A DNA stretch of 64,000 bases from Mycobacterium marseillense. GTDB taxonomy: Bacteria > Actinomycetota > Actinomycetes > Mycobacteriales > Mycobacteriaceae. The position numbers were made by a program, and so were the translations under genes. This document shows positions 27,452 through 35,569 of the stretch, piece by piece; the first letter of the stretch is position 1, and each line of letters starts with the position of its first letter. The stretch covers positions 4,030,001-4,094,000 of the forward strand of contig NZ_AP022584.1 in assembly GCF_010731675.1 (NCBI RefSeq). Direction: 5' to 3'. The notes below the pieces were generated by a model that searched no databases, was not told the DNA's origin, and saw nothing but the letters and a program-made list of their open reading frames with translations.

Positions 27452-27850
27452 CTAGGCGTCCAGGTGCTCCGCGCGGCGCAGCTCGTTGACCCGCTCCATG
27501 ACCTCGCGCTGCGCCTCGGGGGACAGCTCGGCCGTGCGCACGGCGATGCGGCGCACGTTGTCGTCGCGCGCCGTGGCCAACCACGACAATTCCTTGTCGA
27601 GCTTCTCGTAGTACTCGTCGTCGGTGAAGTAGGCCGGCTTGATGCGGAAGAAGTTGGCCAGGGCGGCCATCGTCGCCGACGACGGGTTGGTGCGGTTGCC
27701 GGAACGCAACTGGGACAGGTAGGGAGCCGACATCGTGATGCCCTCCGCCTTGAGCGCCGCGATCACTTCCGCGGAGGTGTGCGCGCCGCGTCCAGGCGGA
27801 TACACCGTGTCGAACAGGCGGTTCAGGCGAGCAGCGAACGTCGTGCTCAT
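27452..27850 (-). CDS. espR: Nucleoid-associated transcription factor EspR
   Basis: EspR is a helix-turn-helix protein that dimerises and bridges DNA; in Mtb it activates the espACD operon needed for ESX-1 and also binds many other sites. The 132-residue protein has the Mtb length and the same DNA-binding helix (SAPYLSQLRSGNRTNPS) at about residues 40-56, and the C-terminal dimerisation helices differ mainly after residue 90. ATG 27850 is chosen because the Mtb protein starts MSTTFAARLNRL; GTG 27865 would add five residues. ESX-1 is missing from its usual place nearby, so EspR here must serve other targets. Confidence 0.95.
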   Translation of the reverse strand: MSTTFAARLNRLFDTVYPPGRGAHTSAEVIAALKAEGITMSAPYLSQLRSGNRTNPSSATMAALANFFRIKPAYFTDDEYYEKLDKELSWLATARDDNVRRIAVRTAELSPEAQREVMERVNELRRAEHLDA

Positions 27851-28432
27851 TGATATGACCTCCACTGGGCTGTAGAAGCGAACTATTACCTAGGTGTATT
27901 TGCTGATCATGGTAGCGAGGCTTGGTAAGGGTAACCAGGTGCAAACCCAAAAGGATTCCCGACCGGCACAGCTGATGCTCACCAACTCCCCACTTGACGA
28001 GCGTCTAACTGATTCGCTGGGGTGTCCACTAAATCCATGGAACTCACAGGTTATCCGCAGAATCGGACACCCGTCCCGAAGTGGCGGGCGGGCCGTTCCG
28101 TGGACTTCGCGGTGAGCGGTCGAGCCGGGCTGGGCGATTGCACCGCAACCGACCGGCGCGCCGGCCCGATCCAGTACACCATTTGCTGCCGAGTGGGAAA
28201 CGAGACGGACGCGGGCGCCCCGCAACCCGTCGGACGCGTGGCGGACACCGGGGGTCGAGGGAGCGTTAACTTAGCCGGCACCGCCAAGACCGCAATCATC
28301 CAGGGCCCGTTCGGTCTCGACGCCCCGTCCGACCAGACGGTCGCGGGTCGCGGGCTGTCGCGGATCCGCCAGCGCGCGAAGGACGACGCCGCGCGCCGGG
28401 AAGACGAATCGCGATTCGCGCGCCGCCGCGAT
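27851..28432. other. Intergenic region upstream of espR
   Basis: A 582-base region with no convincing coding sequence; several short frames are open but lack family features. The espR-proximal 80 bases are AT-richer and contain ACCTAGGT, an 8-base palindrome, about 40 bases upstream of espR; it is a possible regulator site or part of the espR promoter. A TTATCCGCA 9-mer at 28051, one base off the DnaA box, is also present. A long espR leader, as known in Mtb, would lie here. Confidence 0.45.
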
Positions 28433-28966
28433 CTAGGCGGCGAGGAGCATAGCCAGGATTGCCGTGTCGGGATGGCTGATCGGGTCGACGCCGACGCGGC
28501 TCACCATCGAGGTGATGGTGCCGTCGGCTTCTGCTTCCACCCACGCGGCACGGTGTTCCAGGCCGAGGTAGGGCAGCCCGGGCAGCAATACGCATCCCGA
28601 CGCCGCCCCCGTGCATTCGGGCAGCGAAGGCGTGGTTTCCGACGGCGGATGCAGCATGAGTAGGGCGGGGGGCTGATGGTCGGCGAAATAGCCTGGCTGG
28701 ATTGCTGTTTCACCAAAAACCGTGCCCTCAGCCAGCACCAGGCCCACCGTGCCCGGTTCGGGTTCGTCGGGCAATTCCTCGCGGGCACCGAACACCGTTG
28801 TGGTGGAGAGCAATCCGGGCAACGACGCGATCCTGACCGCGACCATGAGCAGCTGGGCCCACTCTTTCGTGGAATCGGGCCAGCGTCCGGAGATCAGGAA
28901 CCCCTTCAGGGCCCCACGGGAATGGAACGGGGAAACCCCGATAGGCCGATCCGACCCAGTTTCCAT
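28433..28966 (-). CDS. Conserved hypothetical protein (Rv3847-type)
   Basis: A 177-residue protein of exactly the Mtb Rv3847 length, acidic and Pro/Gly-rich, with no signal peptide or membrane helix. Motifs such as PFHSRGALKGFLISGRWPDSTKEWAQLL near the start and CVLLPGLPYLGLEHRAAWVEAE near residue 130 have no function known to me. It is on the same strand as sodA and follows it by 194 bases, with the sodA terminator between. It is likely a mycobacterial core protein of unknown function. Confidence 0.75.
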   Translation of the reverse strand: METGSDRPIGVSPFHSRGALKGFLISGRWPDSTKEWAQLLMVAVRIASLPGLLSTTTVFGAREELPDEPEPGTVGLVLAEGTVFGETAIQPGYFADHQPPALLMLHPPSETTPSLPECTGAASGCVLLPGLPYLGLEHRAAWVEAEADGTITSMVSRVGVDPISHPDTAILAMLLAA

Positions 28967-29113
28967 CTCGACCTCCGCGCGACGCCCCCGTTAGGGAATA
29001 ACCACACTGGTAGTCCGAATAATTAAGAATGCCTGCGGATTAGGCGCCGTGCAACACGACACGGTCAGCGTCGCGGATCTTCCGTCCGGCCGTTCGGGAC
29101 CGGACAAACGACT

Positions 29114-29142
29114 GGGGCGCCGCGCAATCCGCGCGACGCCCC
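29114..29142 (-). terminator. Intrinsic terminator downstream of sodA
   Basis: A 12-base stem (GGGGCGCCGCGC with GCGCGACGCCCC, one mismatch) and a 5-base loop AATCC. On the minus strand it lies 18 bases after the sodA stop and is followed by AGTCGTTTG. Stability is high, although the T-tract is short, as is common in mycobacteria. Confidence 0.6.
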
Positions 29143-29160
29143 CGCCGATCGAAATAAAAG

Positions 29161-29784
29161 TCAGCCGAAAATCAGGCCCTGGGTTTTCGAGGTGGCCGCG
29201 GCGTACCGCTTCTGCACGTCTGCCCAGTTGACGACGTTCCAGAATGCCTTGACGTAGTCCGCCTTGACATTCTTGTACTGCAGGTAGAAGGCGTGCTCCC
29301 ACATGTCGACCTGCAGCAGCGGAATGATGCCCAGCGGAACGTTGGCCTGCTGGTCGTAGAGCTGGAAGGTCAGCAGCCGGCTGCCCAGGGTGTCGTAGCC
29401 CAGCACCGCCCAGCCCGACCCCTGCAGGCCGTTGGCGGCCGCGCTGAACTGTGCCCGGAACCGGTCGAACGATCCGAAGGCGTCGTCGATCGCGGCGGCC
29501 AGGTCGCCGGTCGGCTTGTCCCCGCCGTCCGGCGACAGGTTCTTCCACCAGATGGAGTGGTTGACGTGGCCGCCCAGGTGAAAGGCCAGGTTCTTTTCGT
29601 TCAGGAAGATCGCAGCGTGATCCTCGTTGGCACGGGCCTCTTCGAGCTTGGACAGAGCGTCGTTCACGCCTTTGACGTACGTGGCGTGGTGCTTACTGTG
29701 GTGGATCTCGTTGATCTGACCTGAGATGTGCGGTTCCAACGCTGCATAGTCCCAGTCCAAGTCGGGCAGGGTGTATTCAGCCAC
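29161..29784 (-). CDS. sodA: Superoxide dismutase (Fe/Mn family)
   Basis: SodA converts superoxide to peroxide and oxygen. The 207-residue protein has the Mtb length; metal ligands are visible as His28 (NEIHHSKH), His76 (LGGHVNHS), Asp160 and His164 (DMWEHAFY). Mtb SodA is iron-dependent, though MAC enzymes are described as Mn-dependent, and the sequence alone does not settle this. There is no signal peptide; in mycobacteria SodA is exported by the SecA2 route. A GAAAGGA ribosome site precedes the ATG. A terminator follows. Confidence 0.97.
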   Translation of the reverse strand: MAEYTLPDLDWDYAALEPHISGQINEIHHSKHHATYVKGVNDALSKLEEARANEDHAAIFLNEKNLAFHLGGHVNHSIWWKNLSPDGGDKPTGDLAAAIDDAFGSFDRFRAQFSAAANGLQGSGWAVLGYDTLGSRLLTFQLYDQQANVPLGIIPLLQVDMWEHAFYLQYKNVKADYVKAFWNVVNWADVQKRYAAATSKTQGLIFG

Positions 29785-29827
29785 GGCGTTCCTTTCTTCG
29801 ATTATCGTCTTGACGCTCAGTCACGGG

Positions 29828-29845
29828 GGCCGCCTTGCGGCGGCC
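29828..29845. repeat. GC-rich hairpin between sodA and the small membrane gene
   Basis: GGCCGCC-TTGC-GGCGGCC is a perfect 7-base stem, 43 bases upstream of the sodA start. It could be a terminator for the 51-residue gene upstream (no T-tract) or part of the sodA leader. Confidence 0.45.
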
Positions 29846-29932
29846 GGCCGGTATCAACCCTGCTCCATGAGCGCGCGCACCGCAAGAATGACCCGTGTTG
29901 AGCCGCAAGGCGGATACCCGCTCGGGGTCGGT

Positions 29933-30088
29933 TCAGAACAAGACGATGACCGCGAGCACGGCCATTAAGGCTAAGGCGATCAATCCGGCGCGTAGCGCCG
30001 CGATGGTGTAGCTGTGATTCCACGCGGGCGAGCCGCAATACGACTTCGACGCGGCCGGTGAGCCCGGACCGAACGAATGCGTGGCCAT
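29933..30088 (-). CDS. Small single-helix membrane protein, 51 residues
   Basis: The frame from ATG 30088 encodes MATHSFGPGSPAASKS followed by a helix (AALRAGLIALALMAVLAVIVLF) at residues 30-51. A GGAAGG ribosome site lies 8 bases upstream. The topology suggests an N-out or tail-anchored single-span protein. There is no known function. It lies directly upstream of sodA in the same direction, with a hairpin between, so the two could be transcribed together. Confidence 0.6.
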   Translation of the reverse strand: MATHSFGPGSPAASKSYCGSPAWNHSYTIAALRAGLIALALMAVLAVIVLF

Positions 30089-30365
30089 CAATCGCCTTCC
30101 ACCCCCCGGTTCACCTCGCCGTGAGTGAGGTGAGTCACAAACAGTTTTGCGAACGCGATCATAGCGCTTTGCGGCGAAGTTGAAAAATATCGCACTGAGC
30201 TGCGGGTTTGCGAGAACACGCAGGTGTGCGGGTACAACGTGGCGGGACCGGCGGGGCCGGCAAGGGGTGGTCGTGGGCGCTGCCGCGCCGATGCTTAGCA
30301 AGCCAATCCATTTCGCTCAGCGGCCGAGTCGGGGCTGTTTAGTACATGCGTACAACACCGCGATG
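30089..30365. other. Intergenic region, first part
   Basis: No coding sequence is recognised between the small membrane gene and the DnaA-box-like cluster at 30366; this part has TGAGTGAGGTGAGTCAC direct repeats (GTGAG at 30122 and 30129) but no other structure seen. The whole gap to the next gene (30089-30615) is non-coding. Confidence 0.35.
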
Positions 30366-30463
30366 TTATCCACAGTGACACCACGATTCGACGCCAGAGG
30401 CTGTAGCGATGGCTTCCTATACCCCAGGCTCTATGTGGATAAACCTGTGGAAACTGTGGATAG
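30366..30463. repeat. Cluster of DnaA-box-like 9-mers
   Basis: TTATCCACA at 30366-30374 (perfect E. coli-type DnaA box), TGTGGATAA at 30434-30442 (perfect, other strand), TGTGGAAAC at 30446 and TGTGGATAG at 30455 (each close to the box). All four lie within 98 bases of non-coding DNA, at spacings 9-11 bases for the last three. This is not at dnaA. Confidence 0.55.
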
Positions 30464-30507
30464 TCCGCAGCGGCTGATTACGTTGCCCGGCCGGCTCGAA
30501 TGCGGCC

Positions 30508-30602
30508 CCTCGCCCCGCGTTCTGAGGGCCGCATCGTCGCGGCGGGGTTGGATTGCGCCGCTCCTCCTCGCCCCGCGTTCTGAGGGCCGCATCGTCGCGG
30601 CG
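30508..30602. repeat. Two-copy 58-bp tandem repeat
   Basis: A 37-base perfect repeat (30508-30544 and 30566-30602) with a 58-base period, each containing the hairpin GCCGC-ATCGTC-GCGGC. It ends two bases before the -10 box of the next gene, so it covers its promoter region. It could be a minisatellite with copy-number variation. Confidence 0.85.
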
Positions 30603-30603
30603 C

Positions 30604-30609
30604 TAGTCT
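30604..30609 (+). promoter_or_regulatory. -10 element, leaderless-type
   Basis: TAGTCT ends 6 bases before GTG 30616, without a ribosome site. It suggests a leaderless transcript whose promoter abuts the 58-bp repeat. Confidence 0.5.
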
Positions 30610-30615
30610 GGTCCG

Positions 30616-31650
30616 GTGATCCAGGTGTGCTCCCAGTGCGGCACCCGCTGGAACGTGCGCGACCGGCAACGCGAGTGGTGTCCCCGCTGCCGCGGTGCCC
30701 TCCTGGCGCCCCAGTCCCCGCCCGCCGATCAGCAATGGGGGACCGCCCCGTCCCCCGCCGCACCGCCGCGGTCTCCCGGTTGGCAGCGCACACCGCCACG
30801 GCTGCCGCCCGGCTATCGCTGGATAGCGGTGCGACCCGGCGCCGCGCCGCCGGCCAGGCACGGCCGACGCCCCCTCGGGCCCACGCCGCGCTACACGGCG
30901 ATACCGCGCTGGGGCTTGGCGGACCGCGTCGAACAGGCAGCCGCCGCAGCCGAAGCGCCCGCGGCCCCGGGCCCCGCGGCGCACATCATCCGCACCACAT
31001 CGTTCGTGAGCGTGCTGGTCCTCAGCATCGCCGCCCTGGTTTACGTGGTCCGCTATGTGCTGCTGATCGTCAACCGCAACACCTTGCTCAACTCGTGGGT
31101 GGCCATCGCCGCCGACTGGCTCGGCGTTCTCGCCAGCGTGGGCGCGGGCGCGGCGGTGATCGCCTCGGGTGTCCTGCTGATCCGTTGGATGATCGCGCGG
31201 CGCGCGGCGGTATTCGCCCATCACGGCCTGCCCGAGCCGCGGTCCGTGCGGGCGCTGTGGGCCGGCTGCGTCGTGCCGCTGGTTAATCTGCTGTGGGCCC
31301 CGGTCTACGTGATCGAGTTGGCCCTGCTCGAGGAACACTGGGCGCGGCTGCGTCGGCCCGTCCTGCAGTGGTGGATCGCGTGGGTCTGCAGCTACGCCGT
31401 CTCCATCGCCGCCATCGTGACCAGCTTCGCCACCGACGCCCAGGGCATCGCCAACAACACCGTCCTGATGGTCGTCGCCTATCTGCTGGCGGCCGCCACC
31501 CTGGCCGCGGCCACCCGCATTTTCGAGGGCTTCCATCGCAAACCCGTCGCGCGGCCCGCGCACCGCTGGGTCATGGTTCCCGACGACGGCAGCCCCGCGC
31601 CGGCTTCGGCTGACCCAGTTGAGTTAGAGGGGCAGGAACCGGCAGCATAG
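30616..31650 (+). CDS. Zinc-ribbon DUF4328 membrane protein (Rv3843c-type)
   Basis: A 344-residue membrane protein, close in length to Mtb Rv3843c. The N-terminus has CSQCGTRWNVRDRQREWCPRC, two CxxC pairs that form a zinc ribbon, then a Pro/Arg-rich linker to about residue 110. The DUF4328 domain has about five hydrophobic helices (residues about 133-300). The start GTG 30616 is leaderless-like. It is followed by glpQ1 5 bases later on the same strand, so they form an operon. Function unknown. Confidence 0.8.
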   Translation: MIQVCSQCGTRWNVRDRQREWCPRCRGALLAPQSPPADQQWGTAPSPAAPPRSPGWQRTPPRLPPGYRWIAVRPGAAPPARHGRRPLGPTPRYTAIPRWGLADRVEQAAAAAEAPAAPGPAAHIIRTTSFVSVLVLSIAALVYVVRYVLLIVNRNTLLNSWVAIAADWLGVLASVGAGAAVIASGVLLIRWMIARRAAVFAHHGLPEPRSVRALWAGCVVPLVNLLWAPVYVIELALLEEHWARLRRPVLQWWIAWVCSYAVSIAAIVTSFATDAQGIANNTVLMVVAYLLAAATLAAATRIFEGFHRKPVARPAHRWVMVPDDGSPAPASADPVELEGQEPAA

Positions 31651-31654
31651 GGAT

Positions 31655-32479
31655 ATGACGTGGGCCGACGAGGTGCTCGCCGGGCATCCCTATGTCGTCG
31701 CCCATCGCGGCGCCTCGGCGGCGCGCCCCGAACACACGCTGGCCGCCTACGATCTCGCGCTCAAAGAGGGCGCCGACGGCGTGGAATGTGACGTGCGGTT
31801 GACCCGCGACGGCCATCTGGTGTGCGTGCACGACCGCCGGCTGGACCGCACCTCGACCGGAGCCGGCCTGGTCAGCACGATGACGCTCGCCGAGCTGCGC
31901 GAGCTCGAATACGGGGCGTGGCACGACAGCTGGCGCGAGGACGGCGCCCACGGCGACACCAGTTTGCTGACACTGGACGCGCTGGTTTCGCTGGTGCTGG
32001 ATTGGCATCGGCCGGTGAAACTCTTCATCGAAACCAAGCATCCCGTCCGGTACGGCTCACTGGTGGAGACCAAACTCCTGGCGCTGCTGCACCGTTTCGG
32101 CATCGCGGCGCCGGCCTCCGCCGATCGCTCCCGAGCCGTGGTGATGTCGTTCTCGGCGTCCGCGGTCTGGCGGATCCGCCGCGCCGCACCGCTCCTGCCG
32201 ACCGTGTTGCTGGGCAAGACCGCGCGCTACCTGACCAGCGGCGCGCCCACGGCCGTCGGCGCCACCGCCGTCGGCCCGTCGCTGCTGACGCTGAAGGAAT
32301 ATCCCCAACTGGCGGACCGCGCCATCGCTCAGGGCAGGGCGGTCTACTGCTGGAACGTCGACGACTACGACGACATCGATTTCTGCCGCGACGTCGGCGT
32401 GGCCTGGCTGGCCACCCACCACCCGGGCCGCACCAAGGCGTGGCTGCGAGGCGATCCGGCAGGCCAGGTCAGCATCTAG
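31655..32479 (+). CDS. glpQ1: Glycerophosphodiester phosphodiesterase GlpQ1
   Basis: GlpQ hydrolyses deacylated phospholipids to glycerol-3-phosphate and alcohol. The 274-residue protein equals the Mtb length and has the catalytic HRGASAARPEHTLAAY (residues about 14-29), DGVECDVRLTRDGHLVCVHD (about 38-57), and later KLFIETKHP metal ligands. There is no signal peptide, so it probably acts in the cytoplasm. Four bases separate it from the DUF4328 gene upstream. It converges with the LCP gene. Confidence 0.93.
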   Translation: MTWADEVLAGHPYVVAHRGASAARPEHTLAAYDLALKEGADGVECDVRLTRDGHLVCVHDRRLDRTSTGAGLVSTMTLAELRELEYGAWHDSWREDGAHGDTSLLTLDALVSLVLDWHRPVKLFIETKHPVRYGSLVETKLLALLHRFGIAAPASADRSRAVVMSFSASAVWRIRRAAPLLPTVLLGKTARYLTSGAPTAVGATAVGPSLLTLKEYPQLADRAIAQGRAVYCWNVDDYDDIDFCRDVGVAWLATHHPGRTKAWLRGDPAGQVSI

Positions 32480-32487
32480 GTCGACCG

Positions 32488-33672
32488 CTACTGCTGGCCG
32501 TCCGCCGTGGTGGGCGGCAATGGCGCATCGGCGGCCAACGCGTCGAACAGCCGGCCGGCCTCATCGTGATTCCACACCACCACCGCCCCGGAGTCACCGC
32601 TGGTGAACTCTCCGATCGGGACGGTCATGGTGGCGGTCGACCCGTGCAACGCCCATCCCAGCCGGGCCAGATCCCAGGCGTGGTCGTCCTGGTCGACGGT
32701 CAGGGCGTCGGCTGCCGCGCGCGGCACCGCATACCAGCGCCAAGGATTGACCCACACCGCCGGGCTGCCGGCGCGATGCAGCAGTTCGGCCACGAACTGG
32801 CGCTGGTTGACCATCCGGTCCAGATCCGCCCGCGGGGTGTCGCGCGTCCTGACGTAGCCCAGGGCGTGGCGACCGTCGAGCCTCTGGCAGCCGGCCGGCA
32901 GGTCGATGCCGGCCAACGGATCACTGACCGGGGTCCTGGGGCACACGGTCACCCCGCCCAGCGCGTCGACCAGGGCGGCGAATCCGCCGAATCCGATCTC
33001 GGCGTAGTGATCGATGCGCAATCCGGTGGCCTGTTCCAGCGTGCGGACCAGCAACCGCGCGCCGCCCATCGAGAACGCGGCGTTGACCTTGTCCTTGCCG
33101 TGCTCCGGAATCGGCACGTAGGAGTCGCGGGGTATCGACACCATCGTCGTCGGAACCCCGGCGCCGACGCCGGGCACGTGCACCAACAGGATCGTGTCGG
33201 TGCGGCCGTCGCCGATGTCGCCGCCCGTGGCCAAATCCTGTTGCTGCGCGGCGCTCAGGCTCTGGCGGCTGTCCGAGCCGACGATCAGCCAATTCGTTCC
33301 CCGGCCGGGCCCGGGCCGTTCGGGATAGTCGGCAAGCACCTGCTCGCGGTGCAGTTTGGTGTCGAACCACACGGCGCCGGCGACGAGGCCCGCGGCGATC
33401 AGCAGGACGGCCACCAGCAGCCCCGACACCATCGTTCGGATCCAGCGGCGCCGCCTGCGGGGCGCGCTCGGCGCGCGGGGCCGGGGCGGGGGTTGGCGCG
33501 ACGGTGCGGGGACCGGCGGCATCGGGCGCTGCAGCGGCTGGGTCTCCGCCGTCGGCGACGGCGGCGGCGGGGCAACCTCGCGGCGAATCACCTGCGGGGG
33601 CTCGGCGCGCGCTGGGACGGGCGGGCCCGGGCGTGCGGGCCGCCGACGCTGCGGGGAGCGCTCGCCGTTCAC
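32488..33672 (-). CDS. LytR-CpsA-Psr (LCP) family cell-wall ligase
   Basis: LCP proteins attach arabinogalactan or other polymers to peptidoglycan. The 394-residue protein has a Pro-rich cytoplasmic region (residues about 1-78), one membrane helix (about 80-100) and the extracytoplasmic LCP domain with DSRQ, TMVSIPRDSYVPIPEHGKDKVNAAFSMGG near 200 and HYAEIGFGGFAALVDALGGVTVC near 260. The conserved Arg and Asp residues of the pyrophosphate-binding site are present. GTG 33672 is the start. From memory, Mtb has a shorter relative (Rv3840) and bfrB here; bfrB is missing from this position. Confidence 0.88.
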   Translation of the reverse strand: MNGERSPQRRRPARPGPPVPARAEPPQVIRREVAPPPPSPTAETQPLQRPMPPVPAPSRQPPPRPRAPSAPRRRRRWIRTMVSGLLVAVLLIAAGLVAGAVWFDTKLHREQVLADYPERPGPGRGTNWLIVGSDSRQSLSAAQQQDLATGGDIGDGRTDTILLVHVPGVGAGVPTTMVSIPRDSYVPIPEHGKDKVNAAFSMGGARLLVRTLEQATGLRIDHYAEIGFGGFAALVDALGGVTVCPRTPVSDPLAGIDLPAGCQRLDGRHALGYVRTRDTPRADLDRMVNQRQFVAELLHRAGSPAVWVNPWRWYAVPRAAADALTVDQDDHAWDLARLGWALHGSTATMTVPIGEFTSGDSGAVVVWNHDEAGRLFDALAADAPLPPTTADGQQ

Positions 33673-33739
33673 CCGGATAACGTACGTGCCCGGCGCCTCG
33701 CCGCGCCGGTACGCCGCGATCTGGCTAGGCCGATTACAG

Positions 33740-34534
33740 CTAGCCGCGCGCCCGCAACCCGTTGATGAACGGGCACCCCATCAGCACCCGGATGGCCTGG
33801 CGCAGGCCGGTCATGTCGTCCACCGGTTTGTGGAACGGCAGCCGGACGTCGTGGTCTCGGTCGCTGCCCTCGACGCGGAACCGGACGCCGTAGCGGTCGA
33901 GCCCCAGCGGTCGCACGTGCCCGCGTCGCAGGGGCGCCGGCAGCCGGGACACCAGCCGCGCCACGATGTCGCCGTGGGCGGCGTCCAGGTGCCGCAGCAG
34001 GCTCGACTCGAGCGCGCAGAACGGGTCGGGCCGGGCGGCGAGAAGCTCGTCGACGGACACCGGCTCCGCGCCGGTCGCGTCGGTGACCACGACCGAGGCG
34101 ATCTCGAGCCGCAGCAGCGTGTACCGCTGCTCTTGTCCACCGGCGGGCGCGCATCTCGGGGTGTCGATGCCCAGCAAGGCCGGATTCGGGCATTCGGCGG
34201 CGATCGCGTCGAGCGTCGTGAGGATCTTCGCCGCGGGCACCTCGTGCAGGTGCCCGCGCACCCACACCAGCGAACGGACGGGTTCGCGCAGGGGGAGTGG
34301 CGCGTAATCGGTCAGCTCCAGCAGTGCCTGCGATCCCGCGATTTGCCGCCCCCGTTCCAACTCGACGGGCAGCGCCAGCGCGAAGGAGCCGTCGTCCATC
34401 AAGTGATGGACGGGTGTGGGGACCGGGTCGTCATGCTCGATCGCCAGGAGCGCGCCGCCGGCGCGCACGCACGCGCTGCGGATCCGTTCGGCAGTGGTCG
34501 GGGCATGGCAGCTCAGCGGTAACACCATTCTCAT
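33740..34534 (-). CDS. DUF2470-domain protein, iron-responsive (Rv3839-type)
   Basis: A 264-residue cytosolic protein. The N-terminal part resembles heme-utilisation/pyridoxamine oxidase-like barrels (RIRSACVRAGGALLAIEHDDPVPTPVHHLMDDGSFALALP), and the C-terminal part is DUF2470 with DRYGVRFRVEGSDRDHDVRLPFHKPVDDMTGLRQAIRVLM. Mtb Rv3839 is 258 residues and is induced by low iron. An IdeR-like box lies 8 bases upstream of the start, which supports iron regulation here too. It probably handles heme or a related flavin reaction, but this is inference. Confidence 0.83.
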   Translation of the reverse strand: MRMVLPLSCHAPTTAERIRSACVRAGGALLAIEHDDPVPTPVHHLMDDGSFALALPVELERGRQIAGSQALLELTDYAPLPLREPVRSLVWVRGHLHEVPAAKILTTLDAIAAECPNPALLGIDTPRCAPAGGQEQRYTLLRLEIASVVVTDATGAEPVSVDELLAARPDPFCALESSLLRHLDAAHGDIVARLVSRLPAPLRRGHVRPLGLDRYGVRFRVEGSDRDHDVRLPFHKPVDDMTGLRQAIRVLMGCPFINGLRARG

Positions 34535-34542
34535 CCTTATGC

Positions 34543-34561
34543 TTAGGTAAGCCTAAGTTAA
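34543..34561 (-). promoter_or_regulatory. IdeR iron box
   Basis: On the minus strand, TTAACTTAGGCTTACCTAA matches the 19-base IdeR consensus TTAGGTTAGGCTAACCTAA at 16 of 19 positions. It lies 8 bases before the DUF2470 gene and 58 bases upstream of pheA on the other strand, so repression by iron should act on the DUF2470 gene. Confidence 0.75.
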
Positions 34562-34606
34562 CTTACCCGCGTTGGCGTCGCAAGGGTTTTCTGTCCAGCG
34601 CGCCGC

Positions 34607-34612
34607 TAGGGT
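34607..34612 (+). promoter_or_regulatory. -10 element of pheA, leaderless-type
   Basis: TAGGGT ends 6 bases before GTG 34619; there is no ribosome site. A leaderless pheA transcript is likely. Confidence 0.5.
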
Positions 34613-34618
34613 TGGGAC

Positions 34619-35569
34619 GTGGCCCGCATCGCTTACCTCGGTCCGGAGGGGACCTTCACCGAGGCGGCGCTGCGACAGATCACCGCCGCCGGCCTGGTTC
34701 CCGCACCGGACTCCGACGGCGTGCAGCCGCTGCCGGTCGACAGCACCTCCGCGGCCCTGGATGCGGTGCGCGACGGCGCCGCCAACTACGCGTGCGTCCC
34801 GATCGAGAACTCGATCGATGGTTCCGTGACCCCGACCCTGGACAGCCTGGCCATGGGCTCGCCGCTGCAGGTCTTCGCCGAGACGACGCTGGACGTCGCG
34901 TTCAGCATCGTCGTCAAACGGGGGTGCCGCGCCGACGACGTGCGCACCCTGGCCGCCTTCGGGGTGGCGGCGGCCCAGGTGCGCCAGTGGGTGGCCGCCA
35001 ACCTGGCCAATGCCGAACTGCGGCCGGCGTACTCCAATGCCGACGCCGCCCAGCAGGTCGCCGAGGGGCGCGTCGACGCCGCGGTGACCTCGCCGTTGGC
35101 CGCCGCTCACTGGGGGCTGGACACGCTGGCCGACGGTGTGGTCGACGAGCCCAACGCCCGCACCCGCTTCGTTCTGGTCGGGTTGCCGGGCGCCCCGCCG
35201 GCCCGCACCGGAGCCGATCGGACCTCGGTGGTGCTGCGCATCGACAACGCACCGGGCGCCCTGCTGGCCGCGCTCGCCGAATTCGCCGTCCGTGGCATCG
35301 ACCTGACCCGCATCGAATCCCGGCCCACCCGAACCGGACTCGGCATCTACCGCTTTTTCGCCGATTGCGTGGGACACATCGACGACGACGCCGTCGCCGA
35401 GGCACTTAGGGCGCTGCACCGTCGTTGTGCCGATGTGAGATACCTAGGATCTTGGCCCACTGGCTCGCCCGCCGGGGCGCTGCCGCCGTCCGCCGACGAG
35501 GCGTTGCGCTGGCTGGCGCGGGTCCGGGACGGAAAGCCCGAAGACCCCGCCGCGGAGGCGCAGCGGTGA
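34619..35569 (+). CDS. pheA: Prephenate dehydratase
   Basis: PheA converts prephenate to phenylpyruvate in phenylalanine synthesis. The 316-residue protein (Mtb 321) has the dehydratase domain with GPEGTFTEAAL at the start, NYACVPIENSIDGSV near residue 60, and the substrate motif TRFVLVG near 180, followed by a C-terminal ACT regulatory domain (residues about 198-278) with GALLAALAEFAVRGIDLTRIESRPT; the ESRP motif binds phenylalanine for feedback control. It overlaps the phosphoglycerate mutase gene by 4 bases (GTGA). Confidence 0.96.
   Translation: MARIAYLGPEGTFTEAALRQITAAGLVPAPDSDGVQPLPVDSTSAALDAVRDGAANYACVPIENSIDGSVTPTLDSLAMGSPLQVFAETTLDVAFSIVVKRGCRADDVRTLAAFGVAAAQVRQWVAANLANAELRPAYSNADAAQQVAEGRVDAAVTSPLAAAHWGLDTLADGVVDEPNARTRFVLVGLPGAPPARTGADRTSVVLRIDNAPGALLAALAEFAVRGIDLTRIESRPTRTGLGIYRFFADCVGHIDDDAVAEALRALHRRCADVRYLGSWPTGSPAGALPPSADEALRWLARVRDGKPEDPAAEAQR

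Noticed and set aside
28022..28663. Plus-strand open frame of 213 codons before the Rv3847-type gene
   Set aside because: It overlaps the well supported minus-strand gene, has no family features and is Arg/Gly-rich like a shadow frame.
30181..31286. Plus-strand frame of 368 codons overlapping the DUF4328 gene
   Set aside because: Another frame of the same strand holds a zinc ribbon and membrane helices; this one is Arg/Pro-rich and runs through the tandem repeat.
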